The notes beneath the pieces were generated by a model. It was given only the letters and a program-made list of their open reading frames with translations, was not told the DNA's origin and searched no databases. A stretch of DNA of 64,000 bases from Planctomycetota bacterium (GTDB lineage: Bacteria; Planctomycetota; PLA2), in contig JAJFFF010000050.1 in assembly GCA_021776785.1 (NCBI GenBank), positions 1-64,000 of the forward strand, written 5' to 3'. Of the stretch, positions 41,436 to 50,651 are shown in pieces (the stretch's first letter is position 1; each line of letters begins with the position of its first letter). The position numbers and the translations under genes are program-made.

Positions 41436-44137
41436 AGCATCGTCTCCCAGCAAAAGAACGCTCGCTTCGCGTCTTCTAAACTCACTTCGAATCCCGGGAA
41501 TCGCAGGATCGGTTCCCCGATCACTTCGCCCACCAAGACCGCGCCGCCGCCCGGGTTTTGGTCGGCTTCGATCAAGAAGCGCGACGGCGTTTCGGCAAAC
41601 AGATCCACGTCAGTGTCCAGTGCGACACCGCACGCGCCACCGATCGCCATCTCGGTCGCGGCGACGGCGAGGCCGCCCTCCGCGAGATCATGCACCGCGC
41701 GCACTTGGCCCGCCGCGATCGCTTGCGCCATCGCGCGCATGTTCGCCGGCGCATCCGACTTCACGGTCGGCACGCCTTCGGTCCGCGTCTCGCCGAGCAG
41801 CCAGAGCTTTGTGCCGGGGCGCTTGGCGTCGGATGTCACACAGCGCGTGATGTCGTCCACTTGGCCCATCGCGCTAATCAGCAACGTGTGCGGAATCCGA
41901 ATCGAACCTTTCTCGGTGCGGAACTCGTTGTTGAGCGAGTCCTTACCCGAGATGAACGGTGCTCCGAACAAGAGTGCGGCGTCGTGACAGCCGCGCGCCG
42001 CGCGCACGATCGCGCCCAACGTCTCCGGGTTTTTACAATCGCCCCAGGAGAAGTTGTCCAAGATCGCGATGCGGTCCGGATTCGCGCCGACCGAAACGAC
42101 GTTGCGGATCGCTTCGTCCACCGCGTTCATCGCCATCTGATAGGGATCGAGGTCGCCGAGCATCGGATTGATGCCGCAGCCGATCACGACGCCGCGCCGC
42201 GACCCGAACACCGGCGCGACCACGGCCGCGTTGCCGGGGCCGCGACCATCGACGCCGACAAGCGGTTTGATCACCGAACCCGCCTGCACCTCGTGGTCGT
42301 ACTGGCGCACGATCCACTCCTTGGAGCAAACATTGCCGTGCGACAAAAGATCCAGCAGATGCCGGCGCGGATCCGCGGGCGCCGGCGCCGCGGGGTGGTC
42401 CACCGTCGTCCACGTCGCAACACGCGGCGTAAGCGGAAGTCCGTCGTGCAAAAACGCCATCGTGAGATCGACGAGCACGTCGTCTTCGTGCTTCACGACC
42501 AATCGACCCGAGTCGTTGAACTCGCCGATCACGCACGCTTCGACGTCTTCCGAGGCGCAAAGCGCCAACAGTTCCGCCTCGTGTTCGGGTGGCACCGAAA
42601 ATACCATGCGCTCCTGCGCTTCGCTGATCCACACTTCGACGGGGTCCAATCCGGCGTACTTCAGCGGCGCGTTTTCGAGCCACACTTCCGCGCCGGTCTC
42701 TTCCGCCATCTCGCCGACCGCGGACGAAAACCCGCCCGCACCGCAATCGGTGATGGCGGTGTACAAACCGCGATCGCGCGCCTGCAACAACACGTCAAGC
42801 ACGCGCTTTTCTTCAATCGGGTTGCCGATCTGCACCGCGCCGCCACTCACGACGTCGGATTCGTCGTGCAAGGTCTCGCTCGAAAACGTCGCCCCGTGAA
42901 TGCCGTCACGCCCCGTGCGCCCGCCGCACGCGACGATCTTGTCGCCGGGGCGCGCGGCTTTCTCGGCCATCCCGCGCGGCAAGATGCCGACGGTCCCGCA
43001 ATACACGATCGGGTTTCCGAGGTAGCGCTTGTCGAAACAAACGGCGCCGTTCACGGTGGGAATGCCCATCCGGTTGCCGTAGTCGCGTACGCCCGCCACC
43101 ACGCCCTTCATGACGCGCAGCGGATGCAGCACGCCCTTTGGGAGCTCTTTTGTGTCGAGTTCGCCAAAGCAAAACACGTCGGTGTTCGCGATCGGCTTCG
43201 CGCCGAGGCCCGTGCCCAAGATGTCGCGAATGACACCGCCCGTGCCGGTCCCCGCGCCGCCATACGGCTCAATCGCGCTGGGGTGGTTGTGCGTTTCGAC
43301 CTTGAAGCAGATGTCGTTTTCGTCGTCGAACCGCACGATGCCAGCGTTGTCTTTAAAGACCGACACGCACCAATCCTTGTCGAGTTTCACGGTGGACGCG
43401 AACACGGTTTCCTTCAAGAGGTTACCGATGCGTTCGCTTTGGCCGTCCTCGGTGTAATCGATGGGGCCCGTCAGCGTCTTGTGCTTGCAGTGTTCGGACC
43501 ACGTCTGTGCGATCGTTTCGAGTTCGCCCAAACGCGGTTCGCGTTCGAGTTTTGCGAAGTGGTCGCGCACTTCGCGCATTTCGACCACGTCGAGCGCAAG
43601 GATGTGTTTGCGCGAGAGTGCGACGAGTTCGTCGTCCGACAGTCCCGTCAACGGAATCGTCACCACGGGATGATGCGCACGCGCCTTCGGGAGCGGTTGC
43701 GGCTGAGGCGCGGGGCCGATGCCCATCTCCTCGATGACTTCATTGGCGAGCGAGTCGCCGACGGCGGCGAGGACGGTGGCTTCGTCCGCGGCGCTCTCGA
43801 TCCAATAGGTTTTCGCCGTCACGACGCGCGTGATCGGATCGCCGAGCGCGCGGGCCGCCCGCCGAATCGACGCCTCGGTCGGGTCCATGACGCCGGCTTT
43901 TTTCCAAACCGAGACGGCGGTCCCGCGCCCCTGTTGCGCAGGCTCTTCCAAGACGGGATCGATAAACAATGCTTTCGCGAGGCGGTCGCCATCTTGGCTG
44001 CCGAGCACCCAATACACACGCTCGACGCGCACACGCTCCGCCGAAAGGCCCGCCAACCGTAGGTCGGCCTGGGCCGCCACGCCGACCGGATCCGCATAGG
44101 CTGGGCGGACTTGAACCGCGATCCTGAACCACTTCAT
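41432..44137 (-). CDS. purL: PurL with two fused PurS-like domains
   Basis: 901 residues, FGAM synthase catalytic subunit (purine pathway step 4). Small PurL proteins are around 750 residues; the extra N terminus has two PurS-like units: residues about 1-62 (FRIAVQVRPAYADPVGVAAQ) and about 73-140 (AVSVWKKAGVMDPTEASIRRAARALG...LANEVIEEM). Typical PurL motifs follow: QTWSEHCKHKTL, KVETHNHPSAIEPYGGAGTGTGG, GAGGFSSAVGEMAEE and GISPLFGAPFISGKDSLNNE-like. PurS normally forms a bridge between PurL and PurQ. ATG 44137 is preferred over TTG 44143. Confidence 0.93.
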   Translation of the reverse strand: MKWFRIAVQVRPAYADPVGVAAQADLRLAGLSAERVRVERVYWVLGSQDGDRLAKALFIDPVLEEPAQQGRGTAVSVWKKAGVMDPTEASIRRAARALGDPITRVVTAKTYWIESAADEATVLAAVGDSLANEVIEEMGIGPAPQPQPLPKARAHHPVVTIPLTGLSDDELVALSRKHILALDVVEMREVRDHFAKLEREPRLGELETIAQTWSEHCKHKTLTGPIDYTEDGQSERIGNLLKETVFASTVKLDKDWCVSVFKDNAGIVRFDDENDICFKVETHNHPSAIEPYGGAGTGTGGVIRDILGTGLGAKPIANTDVFCFGELDTKELPKGVLHPLRVMKGVVAGVRDYGNRMGIPTVNGAVCFDKRYLGNPIVYCGTVGILPRGMAEKAARPGDKIVACGGRTGRDGIHGATFSSETLHDESDVVSGGAVQIGNPIEEKRVLDVLLQARDRGLYTAITDCGAGGFSSAVGEMAEETGAEVWLENAPLKYAGLDPVEVWISEAQERMVFSVPPEHEAELLALCASEDVEACVIGEFNDSGRLVVKHEDDVLVDLTMAFLHDGLPLTPRVATWTTVDHPAAPAPADPRRHLLDLLSHGNVCSKEWIVRQYDHEVQAGSVIKPLVGVDGRGPGNAAVVAPVFGSRRGVVIGCGINPMLGDLDPYQMAMNAVDEAIRNVVSVGANPDRIAILDNFSWGDCKNPETLGAIVRAARGCHDAALLFGAPFISGKDSLNNEFRTEKGSIRIPHTLLISAMGQVDDITRCVTSDAKRPGTKLWLLGETRTEGVPTVKSDAPANMRAMAQAIAAGQVRAVHDLAEGGLAVAATEMAIGGACGVALDTDVDLFAETPSRFLIEADQNPGGGAVLVGEVIGEPILRFPGFEVSLEDAKRAFFCWETML

Positions 44138-44270
44138 AAACAAATGCTATCCTGCTATAAATTATTGATAAATAAGGACTTACGAGAATCATAGCAGCGC
44201 GGGCGCGCTCGGGCAAGGGCTGGTAGACCTTGCGGGTTTCGATGACCCGCGCTAGGCTTTCGGATTCCCC
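44138..44270. promoter_or_regulatory. AT-rich divergent promoter region
   Basis: The strongly AT-rich segment near 44138-44180 (AAACAAATGCTATCC...TATAAATTATTGATAAATAAG) contrasts with surrounding GC-rich DNA and sits between divergent purL and accA. It offers TTGATA at 44165-44170 for a plus-strand -35 box and TATAGC-like boxes on the minus strand. No specific site is proven. Confidence 0.45.
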
Positions 44271-45257
44271 ATGGCCGACAAAAAAGGTGTGCGCGAAACC
44301 CCTCGCATCGGGTTGCCGTTCGAGCGGCCGATCGTGGAGTTGGAGCTCAAGATTGGCGAGCTCAAAAGCCTGTCTGAGTCCACCGGCATGAACCTCAATG
44401 GGGAGCTCACGCCGCTCGTCGACAAGCTCGACAAGATGACGCGCGACATCTACGACAACTTAGAACCGTACGACGTCGTGCAGATCGCGCGCCACCCGCT
44501 ACGGCCCCAGACGTCGGACTACATCGCCGGGATGTTGGACGAGTACGTGGAGCTGCACGGTGACCGGCACTACGGCGAGGACCGCGCCATCACGACCGGG
44601 TTTGCCCGGATCGGCGAGCAGCGATTCTTGCTGGTGGGCCACCGCAAGGGCAAAGAGACTAAAGAGAACATCGCCTGTAACTGGGGCTGCGCGCATCCCG
44701 AGGGCTATCGCAAGGCCCTACAAAAGATGCGGTTGGCCGAAAAGTTCGGGCTGCCGATCGTGACCCTGATCAACACGCCGGGTGCTTATCCGGGCGTGGG
44801 CGCGGAAGAACGCGGCCAGGCGTGGGCGATTGCCGAAAACATCATGGTGATGTCGCGGCTGAGAACGCCGATCATCTGTGTGGTGATTGGCGAGGGCGGA
44901 TCCGGCGGAGCGCTCGGGATCGGGGTTGGCGACCGCGTGCTGATGCTCGAATACGCCTATTACTCCGTCATCAGCCCCGAGGGCTGCGCCGCGATCTTGT
45001 GGAAAGACGGCGAGAAAGCGCCGGCGGCGGCGGAAGCGCTCCGCCTCACGAGCAAGGATCTCAAGCGCTTTGGCATCGTCGACGACGTGGTCCCGGAGCC
45101 GGTGGGCGGGGCGCATCGCCAGCCCGACACGATGGTGCAGACGCTGAAAGAGCGCCTGGTGGGGCTTCTCGCGGACCTGGACGGACGCAACATCGACGAA
45201 CTCGTCGAGGAGCGCTACGCCCGCCTCAAGAACCTCGGGCAGCTCGCCGACACCTAA
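44271..45257 (+). CDS. accA: Acetyl-CoA carboxylase carboxyltransferase subunit alpha
   Basis: 328 residues, typical AccA. It starts PRIGLPFERPIVELELKIGELKSL and has HRKGKETKENIACNWGCAHPEGYRKALQKMRLAEKFGLPIVTLINTPGAYPGVGAEERGQA and VVIGEGGSGGALGIGVGDRVLMLEYAYYSVISPEGCAAILWKD. With AccD it transfers carboxyl from biotin to acetyl-CoA, forming malonyl-CoA. accD is not in the window. Confidence 0.97.
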   Translation: MADKKGVRETPRIGLPFERPIVELELKIGELKSLSESTGMNLNGELTPLVDKLDKMTRDIYDNLEPYDVVQIARHPLRPQTSDYIAGMLDEYVELHGDRHYGEDRAITTGFARIGEQRFLLVGHRKGKETKENIACNWGCAHPEGYRKALQKMRLAEKFGLPIVTLINTPGAYPGVGAEERGQAWAIAENIMVMSRLRTPIICVVIGEGGSGGALGIGVGDRVLMLEYAYYSVISPEGCAAILWKDGEKAPAAAEALRLTSKDLKRFGIVDDVVPEPVGGAHRQPDTMVQTLKERLVGLLADLDGRNIDELVEERYARLKNLGQLADT

Positions 45258-45405
45258 ACCACCTCGACGGCCGGATCCCGGCCTGTCTCAGGGGCTGGAG
45301 CGCGTTGGAAAAAAGGGCTGGCTCCAATTCGGCTCAGGTGCGTAATAGAGATGGAACAAGCGGCCGGTCCTGCGAGATCGTGGGCGGCCTCAAAGAGGTA
45401 TCGAC

Positions 45406-46428
45406 ATGAAAATGACACTCCTCACTTCTCTGGTCTTGGTAGCCGCGACGGCGATGGCGCAGGATGCTGACGTCAAAAAGCCCGCGCCGAAGGTCAACGG
45501 TCAAACGGCGAAGGTGTGGGTCGAGCGCTTGGGCGATGACGACTACACCGTGCGCGAGGAAGCGACCAAAAAGCTCATCGAAATGGGCGCGAAGGCCGTG
45601 CCCGCTCTCGAAGAGGCGTTGAAGTCAAACGACTTAGAAGTTCGTTTGCGTGCGGGCCGTGCGCTGCGCGCGATTCGCGGCGACGCCGATCGTGCCGGCA
45701 TGGGGCGCGAGCGTGTCGAAGACGACCCGCGTGAGAATGCGAAGCCCGGTGCGAAGCGCGGCCAGCGCGGCGTTCGCATCTTCCCCGGCAACAGCCGCAT
45801 CCAAGTGGAGATGACCGACGGCAAAGTGCGCGTCAAGACGACCGAGTTGGTGGACGGCAAAACCGTCGTGAAGACCTACGAAGGCGCGTCGATCGAAGAG
45901 CTCAAGAAAAAACACCCGGAGCTGCGCGGGCGGCTCGGCGGGATGGACTTTCGGATCAACCGATTGCGCGGGCGCCAAGGGCGCGACCCGTTCAACATGG
46001 ATGATTTCTGGAAGGACTTTTGGAACAACGACGAACGACTCCGCAACGAGATGCGTGAGATCGAAAGTTTGGTCGACCGGATGCGGAAGGCCAATGGCGA
46101 AGCTCAGCGGCGCGGCTGGTTGAATCGCGGACGGGCCAACGCTCCGTTGCGTGGCGCCTTGGGCGCCCACGTGCAGCGCCCGTCGAGCGTCCTCGATGCG
46201 CAGCTCATGTTGCGCGGCCGCGGACTGGTCGTCGTCATGGTTGAGAAGGGCTCGCTCGCCGACCGACTCGGTCTTGAGAAGTTTGACGTGCTGATCTCGT
46301 TTCAGGGTCAGGACCCGCGCAAGCCGACGGATGTGACCACCGCCCTGCGCGGCGTTGCGGTGGGCGGCGAAGTGCGCGCCCGCGTGATCCGTCAAGGCGA
46401 GCAGCTCGACCTCAAAACCAAGCGCTAA
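45406..46428 (+). CDS. Secreted HEAT-PDZ protein
   Basis: 340 residues with a signal peptide (MKMTLLTSLVLVAATAMAQ). Residues about 33-95 make HEAT-like repeats (DDYTVREEATKKLIEMGAKAVPALEEALKSNDLEVRLRAGRALRAI). A charged middle follows (about 100-235). The C-terminal 90 residues form a PDZ-like domain (GALGAHVQRPSS, LVVVMVEKGSLADRLGLEKFDVLISFQGQDPRKPTDVTTALRGV). No protease catalytic domain is present, so it may be a scaffold in the periplasm. Confidence 0.85.
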   Translation: MKMTLLTSLVLVAATAMAQDADVKKPAPKVNGQTAKVWVERLGDDDYTVREEATKKLIEMGAKAVPALEEALKSNDLEVRLRAGRALRAIRGDADRAGMGRERVEDDPRENAKPGAKRGQRGVRIFPGNSRIQVEMTDGKVRVKTTELVDGKTVVKTYEGASIEELKKKHPELRGRLGGMDFRINRLRGRQGRDPFNMDDFWKDFWNNDERLRNEMREIESLVDRMRKANGEAQRRGWLNRGRANAPLRGALGAHVQRPSSVLDAQLMLRGRGLVVVMVEKGSLADRLGLEKFDVLISFQGQDPRKPTDVTTALRGVAVGGEVRARVIRQGEQLDLKTKR

Positions 46429-46448
46429 GCGATCCGAACACGAAAATA

Positions 46449-46476
46449 GGGACGTCCTTGCTGGGGCGTCCCTTTT
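46449..46476 (+). terminator. Intrinsic terminator
   Basis: A 9-base stem (46449-46457 with 46464-46472, one G-T pair), a 6-base loop and four T residues follow the HEAT-PDZ gene. Confidence 0.85.
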
Positions 46477-46503
46477 CTTGTGCCTTGGTGCGTGAGGAGG
46501 CTG

Positions 46504-47652
46504 CTAAATGACGTTGACGAAGCCCACGGCGCCGAACAGGTAGCCCGCGCCGATGCTCGGCATGATGATTAAGTCGCCGCGTTGGGCCTTCTCATCGATC
46601 GTGCGCACCTGATTGATCTTGCCCGTTTCCGGGTCGGCGTCGGCGACAAGGTTGCCTTCGCGAATCGCAAAGTCGAGCGCGAGCAGGTTGCTGGCGGCCG
46701 AGACGTTGCCGTAAAGATGGACGGTCTTCGTCATGCGCTCGGGCGCGATGCCGAGTTTCTTGGTCAGGCCGTCCACGATGCGCCCGTTCGCCTGATGCGG
46801 GATGACGCGCATGCGGTCGCGCAGCGCGTTCATATCCGCCTCGGGGATCGAACCGTTTTCGTACCCGAGCACGCGACGCACCGCACCGGCCATCGTGTTG
46901 ACCGCGTTGCGCAGCACGCTGCGTCCGCCGACCATCTTGAGATAGGTTTTTTCGATGGCGGGGGGGCAACCGTTTTGCGCGGGTACCGCGACCTTGCTCC
47001 GGAACGGCAAGTTCGCGTTGTTCATCGTGATGTTGTCCCAGTTGAACTCGAAGCCGAGATACGGGGGCAACATCCCGCCTTCGGTGCCGTTGACGGCGCC
47101 ATCGACGGCACCGAGAACGACCGCACCCGCGCCGTCCGCAAACAAGATCGCGGTGAGCGGATCGGCAAAATCCAACGTCGGCGAAATCGTCTCCGCGCCG
47201 ACGACCAGGATGCGCTTCATGAGGCCGCTCGCGATCATGCCGAACGCCATCGACATCCCCTGGATCGATCCGGCACACGCCGCCGTCAGCGTGAACGAAG
47301 GCGTCGTTTTTGCGCCGAGCATGTCCGCCACCAAGACGTGGTCGCCGGGCACGCACGCCGCGGGCGTGAACGAGCAGAAGATGATCAGATCCAAATCCGT
47401 CGGCTTCACGCCGGCCATATCGAGCGCCTTTTGGGCTGCTTCGACGCCGATGTGCGCGGATGTCTGCTCGTCGTTGACGTAGCGCCGCTCGTGAATGTGA
47501 GTGACGCGGTCCACCCAGGTCGCGAAGTCACCCGAGGCGTCTTCGTCGTAGTTGGTGCAGAGGTCTCGCAGGACCGCGTTCGTAATGACGCGTTCGGGGA
47601 GACAGCGACCGGTGCCAAGCACGGCCACAGACCGGTTGAGAGCAGCTTTCAT
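46504..47652 (-). CDS. Beta-ketoacyl-ACP synthase III-like protein
   Basis: 382 residues, KAS III fold. Catalytic triad C126 (AACAGS), H286 (IPHQAN) and N316 (YGNVSAAS) are present. It is longer than typical FabH (about 320), with extra loops near residues 185-235. FabH starts fatty acid synthesis by condensing acetyl-CoA and malonyl-ACP; variants of this length also occur in other acyl-chain pathways. ATG 47652 is preferred over TTG 47661. It is divergent from the addB-like gene. Confidence 0.88.
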   Translation of the reverse strand: MKAALNRSVAVLGTGRCLPERVITNAVLRDLCTNYDEDASGDFATWVDRVTHIHERRYVNDEQTSAHIGVEAAQKALDMAGVKPTDLDLIIFCSFTPAACVPGDHVLVADMLGAKTTPSFTLTAACAGSIQGMSMAFGMIASGLMKRILVVGAETISPTLDFADPLTAILFADGAGAVVLGAVDGAVNGTEGGMLPPYLGFEFNWDNITMNNANLPFRSKVAVPAQNGCPPAIEKTYLKMVGGRSVLRNAVNTMAGAVRRVLGYENGSIPEADMNALRDRMRVIPHQANGRIVDGLTKKLGIAPERMTKTVHLYGNVSAASNLLALDFAIREGNLVADADPETGKINQVRTIDEKAQRGDLIIMPSIGAGYLFGAVGFVNVI

Positions 47653-47870
47653 GAGGCGCAAAATCGTTGGGTTTTGGACCGCCGCGTTCCTAGTCGGGGC
47701 GGCCCGGGAGCAAGCGCAGAATCATACCTGTTTCCTCGCCCTGGCGGCAATTGTCGCCGATGGCTCCTACGCTGTGAGGTCGAAAATCGCGAGTGCGCGC
47801 GATCGGGCCCGTATGCTCACTGTCGGAGCCCGGAATTCGCCTCAAACCGGGTTTAACGCCGGATCGGGAC

Positions 47871-50651
47871 ATGACACAGCGCCTTTACTTGGGACGGGCG
47901 GGGACGGGCAAGACCCGCACCTGCCTGGATCAGCTCGCGCACGCCGTGCGCGACGGATGCACCGGTCTGCTTCTCGTGCCGACGTATTCCCAAGCCGAGC
48001 ACCTCCGTCTGGCGCTCCTGCGGCAAGCCCGCGGATTCGACCCGGGGTGTGTGCAGACGTTTACGTCCCTGGGGGAGCGACTCACCGGCTTGCGCGTGCG
48101 CGACTTGGCGTCGCCCGCCGAGCGCGATCGCGTGGCCGCCGCCGCGCTGCGTCTCGACTTCGAACGCGGCGCCGAGCAGCCCGGGTTCCGCGCCGAGTTT
48201 TTGGCGGCGGTCAAAGAGATCAAGGAGCAGGGCCTCCCCGACATCGTGGAGCGCGCGCGCGCGAAGTTCTTGGAAGGCACGCGCGAGCGCTCGCTGTTTG
48301 AGAGTTACGCGCGCTACAAAGACGCGCTTACGAAGTTGGATCACGAGGACCAACAGATCTTGGCGCGGGATCGGTTGCGCGCGGGTGTCTTGCCCACCGA
48401 GCGCGCACTCGATCTCGTCTTGGTCGACGGATTTCACGACTTCACGCCGGTCCAACAGGACATGGTTGAACAGCTCGCGGGGATGACGAAAGACATCGTG
48501 GTTACGTTGCCGCTCGATCCCGATCGCGACTCGGAGCTGTTCGAGACCGCGCAACAAACCCGTCATCGTTTTCGCAACTACGAGGTCGTCGCGCTGCGCG
48601 ACAACGTGCGCGCCACCAAAACACCGGCGCTGGCCGCGTTGGAGGAGCACCTCGTGGCGGCGGCCCGCTTCGAAACGCCTCACGCGGACGCGCCGCGCCT
48701 TTCCGGGGTCGGCATCGAAACGTTGGCGTGCGCGTCGGAGGAAGATGAGGCCGACCGCCTGGCGCGGCTGGTGCGGGCGTCCGGCCGATCGTTCGCCGAC
48801 TTCTTGATCGTGCGGCGCCATTTTGACGGGCTCCAGTCGCTCTATCGGGCCGCGTTCGCACGCTACGGCGTTCCCCTCCGATTTTTCACGCCGGATCCGC
48901 TCGGCCAGTCGCCCGCGGCGCGCGCCGTCGCGTTGTGGTTGCGTGCGGACCGCGCGGAGGCGCTGGAGCTGCTCTACCTGCTGCGTTCGCCGTACTTTTT
49001 GGATCGTCCGGCCGCGCCCGTGGTGGACGCTTGGGCGCACGCCATTCGGCGCCACGAACAGCCTGAGGACTTTTGGACGGCGCCGGAGAGCGATGCGCCT
49101 TTGCACGAGCAGCTCGCGCGGTCGTTCGGCGTGCGCGACGCGTTGTTGCAATGCCCCGACGGCGACGAGTCGATGGCGCGCGCGGCGAGCTTTTTTTTGG
49201 TGTTGGATCGCGAAGCGCGCGCGCTCGACGGGCTTCCGCTCGACGAGGCCCGCGACTATCTCGCGCGCCGCTTGCCCACGCTCAAAGGGGCGTGGCCGGA
49301 CCGCCGTTTCGACTGCGTGTATGCGGTCGAAGCGCTGCACGCGCGCCAATGGGAGAAACCGGTGGTCCTCGTCGCCGGACTGACGGCCGACGCGTTTCCC
49401 AAGATCATTCGCGAGGACGTGTTCTTGCGCGACGAGCAGCGCGCGCAACTGAGTGAAGAACACGGCATCCATCTGCCGTTGCGCTGGCGACGTGAGGCCG
49501 AAGAACGATACCTGTTTTACGTCACGATGACGCGCGCCCGCGGGCGGCTCGTGTTGAGTTGGGCGGCGTTTAACGAAGACGGCGGCGAACGCGCGTGTTC
49601 GTCCTACGTCGCGTCGGCGTTGGCCCCGTTCGACGGCGTTGCGCAGCGGGAGGTCGCTTTGTCGGAGCAGTTTGCCGGGCCGGCCGATGCGGTCGTGCGC
49701 GCCGATCTGTTACCCATGGTGGCGGATGGTCTGGCGCACGCGCATCGCGGTGGGGGCGAGTTGGCGGCCGCGCTTTACGAACGCGGCGCGATGGATCAGA
49801 AGCTGCTGGCTTGGCCGCGCCGTCTGGAACTCGTGCGGCGACGTCCGTTCCTGCTGGGCGCGCGGGATCCGGTGGCCCCATTGAGCGCATCGCGTTTGCG
49901 CGACTACAAAAAGTGCCCCTACCTCGTGTGGATGAAGATGCTGCGGCTGCGGCGCCCGCGTCCTTTCGAACTGGATCCGATCCGGCGCGGCGAGATCGTG
50001 CACGCCGCGTTGGAGCGATGGGCGCAAGACGGCGTCGATCCCGAACTTGCGTTTGACGAAGTGTGGGAGCAAGAGACCCAGGGCATGCGCTTGTCGCTCC
50101 AAGACGAGGCCACGCGTCGCATCGCGCGCGCCGAGGTGAGAGACACCGCCCAGGCGTTGGCGGGGGAACCGCTCCATCTTGCAGAAAAGCCCATCGACAC
50201 GATGGTGGGTGACGTGCGTTTGGTCGGCAAGATCGACCGCATCGATCGCTATCCGCAAGGTGACCTGATTCGAGACTACAAGACGGGGCGCGTTTCCGAC
50301 GACCTCACGCAGCTTGACGTGTACTTGCTCGCGGAGCCGGGCGCGCGCGGCGCTGTGTTCGAATGGATTCATCACGGCAAGACCACCGGCTTTGTCGCGG
50401 GTGACGTGCCGGCGCACTACACCGGCAAGGACAACGTGGAGCGCATCGACGACGCAGAGCTCGCGTTGCGGCGCGATCGCGTGAAGGAGACGATCGCGGC
50501 GGTCGCGCAGCGAGCGCGCGCCGGTCATCTCGCGCTCGCGCCGGCGGACACTTCGGGTTGCGAGCGCGGCAAGTGCGATGGGTACGACCTGTGCCGCGTC
50601 GTGCGCGCGCACTGGTCGCGCAAGATCGCCCGCGGCGATGGGGCGAGCTGA
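47871..50651 (+). CDS. AddB-like helicase-nuclease subunit
   Basis: 926 residues. Walker A GRAGTGKT at 8-15; an inactive-looking SF1 helicase body; LYYVTMTRARGRLVLSWA near residue 550. The C-terminal RecB-like nuclease has GKID (D789) and D802-Y803-K804. Cysteines C682, C897, C902 and C908 bracket the nuclease as a [4Fe-4S] staple does in AddB. In AddAB, this subunit acts in double-strand-break end processing before RecA loading. Its TGA overlaps the next ATG by one base (TGATG). Confidence 0.88.
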   Translation: MTQRLYLGRAGTGKTRTCLDQLAHAVRDGCTGLLLVPTYSQAEHLRLALLRQARGFDPGCVQTFTSLGERLTGLRVRDLASPAERDRVAAAALRLDFERGAEQPGFRAEFLAAVKEIKEQGLPDIVERARAKFLEGTRERSLFESYARYKDALTKLDHEDQQILARDRLRAGVLPTERALDLVLVDGFHDFTPVQQDMVEQLAGMTKDIVVTLPLDPDRDSELFETAQQTRHRFRNYEVVALRDNVRATKTPALAALEEHLVAAARFETPHADAPRLSGVGIETLACASEEDEADRLARLVRASGRSFADFLIVRRHFDGLQSLYRAAFARYGVPLRFFTPDPLGQSPAARAVALWLRADRAEALELLYLLRSPYFLDRPAAPVVDAWAHAIRRHEQPEDFWTAPESDAPLHEQLARSFGVRDALLQCPDGDESMARAASFFLVLDREARALDGLPLDEARDYLARRLPTLKGAWPDRRFDCVYAVEALHARQWEKPVVLVAGLTADAFPKIIREDVFLRDEQRAQLSEEHGIHLPLRWRREAEERYLFYVTMTRARGRLVLSWAAFNEDGGERACSSYVASALAPFDGVAQREVALSEQFAGPADAVVRADLLPMVADGLAHAHRGGGELAAALYERGAMDQKLLAWPRRLELVRRRPFLLGARDPVAPLSASRLRDYKKCPYLVWMKMLRLRRPRPFELDPIRRGEIVHAALERWAQDGVDPELAFDEVWEQETQGMRLSLQDEATRRIARAEVRDTAQALAGEPLHLAEKPIDTMVGDVRLVGKIDRIDRYPQGDLIRDYKTGRVSDDLTQLDVYLLAEPGARGAVFEWIHHGKTTGFVAGDVPAHYTGKDNVERIDDAELALRRDRVKETIAAVAQRARAGHLALAPADTSGCERGKCDGYDLCRVVRAHWSRKIARGDGAS

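Noticed and set aside
41558..44062. An 834-residue open frame antisense to purL
   Set aside because: It is a by-product of GC-rich codon use in a strongly supported gene and lacks protein-like domains.
47853..49472. A 539-residue open frame antisense to the addB-like gene
   Set aside because: It is an Arg/Gln/His-rich shadow typical of high-GC third-position bias, and it collides with the supported gene.
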